Part shown: positions 57,404-64,000 of the stretch, in pieces
Position numbering within the stretch: the first letter of the stretch is position 1
How the letters are laid out: the number at the start of each line of letters is the position of its first letter
Assembly: GCA_015832175.1 (NCBI GenBank)
Contig: WJXW01000005.1
Location: 248,001-312,000, forward strand
DNA from: Paraphaeosphaeria minitans
Lineage: Eukaryota; Ascomycota; Dothideomycetes; Pleosporales; Didymosphaeriaceae
Direction of reading: 5' to 3'
DNA length: 64,000 nucleotides
Position numbers and translations under genes: made by a program
Notes under the pieces: generated by a model
The model's input: the letters and a program-made list of their open reading frames with translations, nothing else
Told to the model about the DNA's origin: nothing
Databases searched by the model: none

Positions 57404-59205
57404 GGACAAGATGGCGATATGGGACCGTTTATTGCGCGGATCATTTAGAGGGCGCACGGAGCGCCAGGTTGGTCTCTTCTGTACGGAATGGCTATAAGGC
57501 AACGTGTGCGGAATCGCAATGGTCTAACTAGAGTGTTGAGAAGTGGTGCGCGCCGGCCGATTGTGCTGGGGACGGAGCCATGAACACGTGACAAGAAAGT
57601 TTGACATGTGGGTCCTGAAATCTACCTCGTCCTAAACCTGACACTAGGTGCACCCGTTTCCTGTCAGGTACATGACTTTGGTTGTTGGAAAGTGGGTTCT
57701 GAGATCGTGAGCAGTGCAGTGGATCCCATAACGGGCGATGTACCATGGGCCCGGCGCCGCAAATTGGGGGTTGGATCTACGGACTCGCTCGCCGTCGCAG
57801 CACGGGCCCTGCGTGCACGCTAGACTAGGTATCGTGTGATGTTTCCAGACGTGCAAGTGCGAAGATGCAGATGCCGGCCCGCCTGCGCAGGGTCGATACC
57901 TAACAACACAGCCAACGTAGCAGAGTTTTTCATCCGAGTGCCGTTCGTCTGGACGCACCCATAGGTTGAAGACGTCAGCTGCTCGCTGCTAGGCGCAGTG
58001 ACGCAGCGGGACGAATGCCGTCTTACGGGAGATTGGCAGGCACAGCAGAATTTTCCAGTCTACCGGTAAGCTGCCGGTGAGGTGGTGTACCGTACGGTAC
58101 CTACTGAAAGGCTGGAGCTTTGTTTCAGCTTGGGCGTCTTGGGGGAACGCGGGGCCCCGGATCCGCTAGCAATCAGCGAACATTCACCGGGCCCCAAACT
58201 TTCGTTATCGATTGCAAATAGATAGACTTCGCCGAGCCTGTAACAGTAGTCTACATATCATGTCCCAGCTTGTGGCAGCCGAATGCACCACGTCTGCGGC
58301 ATCACACCACAGGTGAATTTAGCGCAGGGTTAGTCGCTGACGAACGCAGGTGCGTACATCTTGCTTGCATACCCGCAGGAGGTGGAGTCTTCCCGGCCCT
58401 GCATAGAGCGAGAAAACTCTGCGCACGCTGCTCCCCCCGCGTCCGCTGTGCCTGACGGCCATGTGGTGCACCGTCGGCCTACAAGACTTGACCCGGTTTC
58501 GGCAGCTTCTCCACATCTTGTTAGTGAAGCTACGAATGATACGCTGAGATTGCTGTGCCTGAAATGGGACCATGGAACGCGTTACGCGGAGGCGCGGCAA
58601 TTCACCTTCGAAGCAGCAAGTTGTGCACATGCTTCCAGCGCCTATTCTTTGAGTTTTCACAATGCCGTCGACGTTGTGAGACCCTTCCCGGAAGCGTTAC
58701 GACCAGATTCTCACTAACAGTCTGTCAGGCACACCGTGTTGCCAATTATAACGCAATATTTCTCTGTCACTACCTATGGTGGCGTACATCGAATTTGGTT
58801 CTTGCGCCTAGACACGACCTCCCCTGCCTGACAATCGCAGAAACTACCACACTAAGAATACAGACCAGCTCCCGGCCATCTTGACGTTCAAAATCTGATT
58901 TCTCACAAAACGCACTCAGGTACGGAAGAGAATTGTGTACCTGCATGAAATCGATTACCCAGTTCGAAGAAGAGACGAAGTAGCGTGCTACCCTGCCTCA
59001 ATGAAGCATGCAAGCAAGCCTGCGTGCTATCTCGCAGGTACAAATACACCTTCCGCTCTCACAATGTCCCCACGGTCGCACACCAACACCAACACTTCTC
59101 ATTACTCCAATCCCATTGCGATACATATCGACCATCAGACCCCGTCAATATCGACATTTTGAATACTTCGATATCACACTCCCATCAAAACCCCACCCTT
59201 CAAAC
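57404..59205. other. 1.8-kb intergenic region
   Basis: No supported gene. Frames at 57608-57823, 58270-58884 and 57644-57958 (minus) are short and featureless. A short palindromic GTACCGTACGGTAC lies near 58088. Confidence 0.45.
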
Positions 59206-59547
59206 ATGGCTCCCGTGCTCCCATACACCATGCACCCAACCACCGCCCCCACCATCTCCTACAACATCACCCCGAACGCCTCCCACAACGGGACGTTGCC
59301 GTCGGACCAACAGTGGGGCCCCAACGGGAGTGACTGGATTAACGTTGCGATTGGTGTTGCCGGGATCTCGGTTGCGGTGTTGGCCGTGGTACTCGACCAT
59401 AGAGTCCGAGGCATCTTCGACGGTGAGTCTCTCAACCTACCTCACACAGAAGGTATAGGTATAGGTATAGTAGCTAAGAATAGGGGTAGCAAGTTCGATG
59501 ACGGGGACGGGTGCGAGGATTTCGAGGGCGATGGGTGGGTTCTTTAA
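59206..59547 (+). CDS. Small single-pass membrane protein, hypothetical
   Basis: A 113-residue single-exon frame from the ATG at 59206. The N-terminal 45 residues are Thr/Pro/Asn-rich with four N-glycosylation-type sequons (NIT, NAS, NGT, NGS). One membrane segment follows (WINVAIGVAGISVAVLAVVL), then DHRVRGIF and an acidic Gly/Asp-rich tail. An alternative splice at GACG|GTGAGT (59422) would replace the tail, so the true C-terminus is uncertain. No family is recognised. The topology suggests a small N-out cell-surface or secretory-pathway protein. Confidence 0.5.
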   Translation: MAPVLPYTMHPTTAPTISYNITPNASHNGTLPSDQQWGPNGSDWINVAIGVAGISVAVLAVVLDHRVRGIFDGESLNLPHTEGIGIGIVAKNRGSKFDDGDGCEDFEGDGWVL

Positions 59548-60194
59548 GAGGAGGGGGGCTCGTCTGGACGAAGAGGAGAGTTGAATTGACTGGAGCGGGA
59601 TTCGAGATGATCGGGGCGGGTACCCAGTAGGTAGGTAGCGGTGCTACGAGGAGCGGGTGTACGAGGCGTTGAACATGTTTTTCCAGCGACGTTTCTGTGG
59701 CGATATTTTCTTTTTCTTTCCTCAGCAATTATCCTTCCGATGTCTTCTCCTATATTGCGTACTTCTGTAATTGCCCCAATAGATTCGGTCACAGCCAGTC
59801 GTATCCACGTCGTCCTTTCTTCTACGCATTTGGTCATAATGGTACGCCGTACCGCTAGGTAGCGTCGCCGCTCGTGCATTACCTAGCGAGCCCGCCTCGT
59901 CCGCCAGTTTCCCCTGCTGTGACCTACACCACGCCTACCAAGCATGTCTTTTGTAAGCTTTTCTCTCGCCGGATGTGCGGGGACGAGCGGGCTCGGAGTT
60001 AGCACGTCGTTCAGGCTTGCGATGATGGAGTTAAGTACTGTGGACTGCAGTGGTGCTGTAGGTATATAAGCCAGTGTGAGCGCTCGTAGGAGGATACATC
60101 ATCAATCCATTCAAACTATTCAAGTTCAAGTTCAATCGAAATCATCGGTTCAATCCAGATCCGCACATACGTACATCAATCCAACACCTTGAGA
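59548..60194. promoter_or_regulatory. Upstream region of the atypical SDR gene
   Basis: This contains AGTAGGTAGGTAGCGG near 59627 and a TATA box at 60063. The leader before 60195 is rich in CAA/TCAA units. Confidence 0.5.
60063..60070 (+). promoter_or_regulatory. TATA box of the atypical SDR gene
   Basis: TATATAAG lies 125-132 bp upstream of the ATG at 60195. Confidence 0.6.
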
Positions 60195-60983
60195 ATGGCT
60201 CACCCCAACCGCCTTCACAACGCCCACGTCCTCGTCTTCGGCGGAACCTCAGTTATCGGCTACGGCGTCGCATCCATGGCCCTCTCCAACGGCGCCATCG
60301 TCACCATCTCCGGCTCCGCACAGCCAAAGGTCGATGCCAAGGTGGCAGAACTGCAGTCGCTGTATCCGTCCGCCAACGTCAACGGCATCCCGCTCGACCT
60401 CGCCGACATCGCAAAACTGGAAGCCAATCTGAAAGCCCTGTTCGAAAAGGCTACAAACGGCGGGCAGCAAAAGCTCGATCACATTGTTCATTGCGCAGGC
60501 GACGCGCTGTTGCTCCCTAAGATCCACGAAGTCAGCGCCGACAATGCACTGCAGGTGTTCCACGTGCGGTGGTTGGCTCCGGTGCTGATCGGAAAGTGGC
60601 TTGCCACGGGAACGTATATGAACGCGGCTACCAGCTCGTCATTCACGTTCACCGGTGGATCCAACACCGCGAAGCCGATGGAGGGGTGGTCTCTTGGAGC
60701 CTCGTGGGGCGGCGCGTTGGAGGGCCTCATGCGCGGCCTCGCTGTGGATCTGAAGCCCATCCGCGTGAACCTGATGGTGCCAGGTGCGATTGACACGCCG
60801 ATGTTCCAGAAGTTCCTGGATGGTGTGGGTAAAGAGAAGGAGGCGGATATTAAGAAGGCGTATACGCTGTTGCAGACGTGGGGCGATGTGAGGGACATCG
60901 CTGAGGGGTATGGGTGGTTTATGCGGGACCACTATGTGACGGGGACGATTGCGAGCTCGGGTGGTGGGAGGCTGTTGAAGTAA
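60195..60983 (+). CDS. Atypical short-chain dehydrogenase lacking the Tyr/Lys pair
   Basis: A single exon of 262 residues from the ATG at 60195. The Rossmann start VLVFGGTSVIGYGVASMALS has GGTSxIG in place of TGxxxGIG. HIVHCAGDALLLPKIHEV matches the NAG region. The segment where classical SDRs have YxxxK reads SLGASWGGALEGLMRGLAVD: aligned on the ALEGL/LAVDL helix, both catalytic Tyr and Lys positions are Gly. Downstream, IRVNLMVPGAIDTPMFQKFL and the ending GTIASSGGGRLLK are normal SDR. The fold and cofactor site therefore look intact but classical carbonyl reduction is doubtful. Next to it lies the minus-strand Zn2Cys6 relic, tail to tail with 74 bp between them. Confidence 0.88.
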   Translation: MAHPNRLHNAHVLVFGGTSVIGYGVASMALSNGAIVTISGSAQPKVDAKVAELQSLYPSANVNGIPLDLADIAKLEANLKALFEKATNGGQQKLDHIVHCAGDALLLPKIHEVSADNALQVFHVRWLAPVLIGKWLATGTYMNAATSSSFTFTGGSNTAKPMEGWSLGASWGGALEGLMRGLAVDLKPIRVNLMVPGAIDTPMFQKFLDGVGKEKEADIKKAYTLLQTWGDVRDIAEGYGWFMRDHYVTGTIASSGGGRLLK

Positions 60984-61057
60984 ATGGCTTCTGGGGATTA
61001 TTTATCAGTATGAGCTGAAGATAGAATTGGTAGACATGCTTACTTTGTTTATTCCGA

Positions 61058-63020
61058 TCACGACATTGTCATGCCCAGTTTCGCGACTTCGTCTTTTACG
61101 ATTCCCCACTTGGAGCAATCGGCAAGCAAGCCCCTGTATCCTCTTTCTCTAAGACGGAAGAGGTCTTCGCGATTCCTTTCTTTATCACGTTTCAAGGCTA
61201 TGGCGAGTTTCTGTTCTTTTACACTAAACACCTCATTCATTCTCTCGAAGACAAGCTCCAGGAGATTGATATCGTTCTTCAAGCTGTCATCTTCTTCTAA
61301 TCGGTGCTGGATGACCAGAAGGTAGCATGCTAATGCACTCAATCAATAAGCTTCTTTGCATGTTCACTAACGGAAACTCACCTATGTAGAGCGACGACGC
61401 GATATGTACATTGAGCAGCAAATCAATGGATGTTCGAGAAGCATCTTTGATGGTTTTAGAAGTCGTCTTAGCAACCATTACGGTCTTGCTAAAGAGATCC
61501 TTGACGCCTTGCGGACTCGAGGAAGCGACAGCTCGATAATTGCAATAGCATCAAGATAATGTTCAGTGTAGCATCAAGCCAGACCACTTGGCCTCGGTCT
61601 TCCGGTGCTGCCTCTAAGACAGAAGAGGCGGCACGGGGCATACTGAGTCGCAGCTTCAAAACGTAGGTATCCAGCTCCTCACATTGTTCCGCGAATCCTG
61701 GGCTGCTAGGGTTATCGTGAATGGAGTGCACAAGGTCTGCTGAACGACCGAGCAGGACGTATGCGATGATAAGGTAGTGAAACATATTGAGTGGAGTTTG
61801 GGCTCGCGATGCAGTACTCAGCAATCTGTCCACACTCATGGTGAAGGGAACATTGACAGCATTCCCCTGAGTCGTTTCGGGACTCATCGCCTGGAGTACG
61901 GAGTCGGCAATGGGAATGTCGACCTTGAACTTCCTCTCATCAATTGCAATTGGCCAACCTGTAGGCCACGACTGGTTCCTGTCCATGAAGAAAAGTATCC
62001 ATAAGGCTCGTCGACATTCTTCTTCCTCCATTGCCTAGGACACCACTAAGTCATATTCTCCGTAGGGCTGATACCAACGTACAGTTCTGCCTTCCCATTC
62101 CGTTCGATTGTAGTAGCCGCGACGCTCATTTCCTACGCCATCCTTCAACCCCCTAAAGGCATAACTACAGCATGCTCAGAGTCCATGCGATTCATGCCAA
62201 GCGCTGCAGCCTGTCGCCACGCTTTCCCAATATAAAGCCAACAAGCGGAGAAGTCGCCACAAGTATAAGCGTGATATACCAGGAAGACTACAGCTTGCAT
62301 TGTGCGTAGCGCAGGGTACATATCTCGTCCGGTGATGTCGTATAGAAATTTGGCTTGTTCGTACCATTCGGTGCGTCGGGCTTTGATGGAGGGGTCGCTG
62401 TGATAGCTCGCGGCCACGGCAAGCATGGAATAAAGTAGAAGAGGCGATTTTGCCTGTAAATGGCCACTCTGAAGCTCTTTAATAAATGTGTCTCTGTGAA
62501 AACATGGTAGAACAAAGTAAATTTGGTTGAAGTAAATCTCCACCAACTCGATGATGACGGCGTCCGATGGAAGGCAAGCCTCTGGAAACATTGCAGGCTC
62601 GTCGTCTTCTCTGGTGGCTGAGGGGACAACATCGACGTTGGATGTAGGCGTAGGATAGGCGTCTTGGGAATTGCTAGTAGGTTGCAGCGCGTCTAGCCCA
62701 AAATTAGGAAGTTGCAATGGAAGGGTTGGGTCCCAGGTGGCAGATAATGCAACAGATTGACTCATGCTACCGATACTCGGGTAGTCAGTAAAGCGATTTT
62801 CGCCGTCTGTATGAAGTGATGCTGGGACAGCATATTCACAACGAATATTCCATTTTCGGCATAAGCCGCAAGGTCGTTCTCCCTGACATGAAGTCAGCAT
62901 CATCTCCTGGAGATTTGGAAGACATATTCCGCTCACATTGCACCTCCTCTTACGCTGGCGGCAACTCTGACATGCTTGCTTCCTCTTCGACACCGACGCA
63001 GGTACCGTCAGGGATTGCAT
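61058..63020 (-). pseudogene. Zn2Cys6 transcription factor (fungal-specific TF domain) with two frameshifts
   Basis: Minus-strand exons begin 63020-62937 and 62882 onward, then a segment ending at 62083, 62034-61382 and 61329-61058. The zinc cluster is C17-x2-C20-x6-C27-x5-C33-x2-C36-x6-C43, with a 54-bp intron inside it. The middle domain has IIELVEIYFNQIYFVLPCFH, SPLLLYSMLAVAASYHSD and FSACWLYIGKAWRQAAALGM, then EEEECRRALWILFFMDRNQS and MFHYLIIAYVLLGRSADLVH, typical of the PF04082-type domain. Two joins need indels rather than introns: the C5 run at 62149-62153 (one base short) and about 61538-61543 (one base extra, before YRAVASSSPQGVKDLF). It is probably a decaying regulator; an error in sequence is possible. 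Confidence 0.78.
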
Positions 63021-64000
63021 GTCAGGCTATAGAAATAAGTGCATCTGCTAGCTGGCAGTGTAGACCGTCATGTCATTCAGTTCATTTCAATTATTAGCCG
63101 AATAGGCTGAGGTAGGAGTCTCCCAGGTTGCGATAGCTGACATCACCCAGTGTGGAGAGAAGGTCATCTACACAAATGTTGTGAAATGAGTTAGAATGCT
63201 GACTAATACCTAGTAGGTACGTTAACTAGTTAATCCAAGCTGAGAGATTAGCGCCATTTCTAGCGCCGCCTACCACCGTCGCGGACACCTATCTTCAAAG
63301 TTTCAACAGCATTGAAAAGCAAAGAAAGTATCGAACACCACATCAGCGTACTGAGAAAATACTTTGCTTGCCATAAGATACAGAATCGATGTTCTTAGTA
63401 ACTAAAGGACGCTTCCTCATCGCTTACCTACCTCCACACAAACCTGCGCGTGCCTCCCATGCCTCCCATGCCTCTAGCACCTCAACAGGATTTCCCTCCG
63501 TCAAAATAACTTGTTTCTCTCGGCTACGATACCGTATTGTCGCCTGGTTCATGTGGAGACGAACCAAAGTGAGGGTATACAGGAACTGGCAACGTCAACT
63601 GGCACCCCCCGCTACCAGTTCAACTCTCCTACAGTACCATTCAAAGAGATGATCAGGATTACGAACGTCTGAGTTAAGAGCCTGTAGAGGAGCTTATGCA
63701 CAGCCGGCGCGTGCTAGTTAACGCAGTCACCCCCTGTATATCACTCTGTCTTAACTCATACTGACTTTGTACTCGCACCTTCAACGTTGCCATCTGCCTG
63801 AAACTAGTCCTGCACTTTCTTTTCGCTTTGTTCCGATAGCCAGTAGCCCTCTTGGTCTACCTTCAAGCCTGTCCTCAACTCTTCGATCAATGGTAACAAC
63901 ACCAAGACACGTTTCTGACCTCTGCGAGTGAGCAACAGACACGCATATCCATTCTTCGTACAGCGCATGCAGGCTGCTTGCTCCTCCTGTCCTATGAACC
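63021..64000. other. Terminal region without a supported gene
   Basis: About 1 kb with short featureless frames (63389-63652 plus). The sequence CTCCCATGCCTCCCATGCCT near 63456 is a minor tandem duplication. A gene may lie beyond the window edge. Confidence 0.45.

Overview
The window is nuclear DNA of a filamentous ascomycete (Pezizomycotina; a Dothideomycete-like genome would fit, but species and class cannot be proven from this sequence). Evidence: many 40-100 bp spliceosomal introns with GTRNGT donors and CTAAC-type branch sites, two GC-AG introns, a HET-domain gene, Zn2Cys6 and fungal bZIP regulators, a Bys1-type secreted protein, and conserved fungal versions of Fun30, Vma21, eIF3d and actin-capping protein beta. 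No CRISPR, IS element, rRNA or tRNA was seen.

Layout. 0.7-18 kb holds mostly conserved genes: a DUF2406-type protein, VMA21 divergent from the chromatin remodeller FUN30, an SH3BGR/glutaredoxin-fold acidic protein, a six-exon bZIP factor, a Kv-beta-like aldo-keto reductase, a small secreted lysozyme-like protein and an RBR ubiquitin ligase. 18-21 kb is a 3 kb gene-poor gap. 21-33 kb holds a Pro/Lys-rich protein, a membrane nucleotide pyrophosphatase/phosphodiesterase, a conserved fungal orphan divergent from eIF3d, a HET-domain protein and a Bys1 protein. 34-50 kb is an accessory block: a frameshifted sirtuin, a Zn2Cys6 regulator, a broken amino-acid/choline-type permease, a PhyH dioxygenase, an SDR, a sugar O-acetyltransferase, a C-terminally truncated prolyl-4-hydroxylase-like gene and an MFS transporter. 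51-54 kb returns to conserved genes (a lysine-rich chromatin-like protein divergent from CAP2). 55-63 kb is accessory again: a matrixin-type metalloprotease with a tectonin-like C-terminal half, an atypical SDR and a Zn2Cys6 regulator with two frameshifts.

How they fit together. The conserved genes are unrelated housekeeping functions (V-ATPase assembly, chromatin, translation initiation, actin capping, ubiquitination). The 35-50 kb block has the composition of a small metabolic or nutrient-use cluster (regulator, oxygenase, SDR, acyltransferase, two transporters) but no PKS, NRPS or terpene backbone. Four genes in the accessory half carry frame-breaking lesions, while every conserved gene that I could splice reads cleanly from start to stop. 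That contrast points to gene decay in the accessory half more than to general sequencing error, although several lesions sit in homopolymers and need read-level checking.
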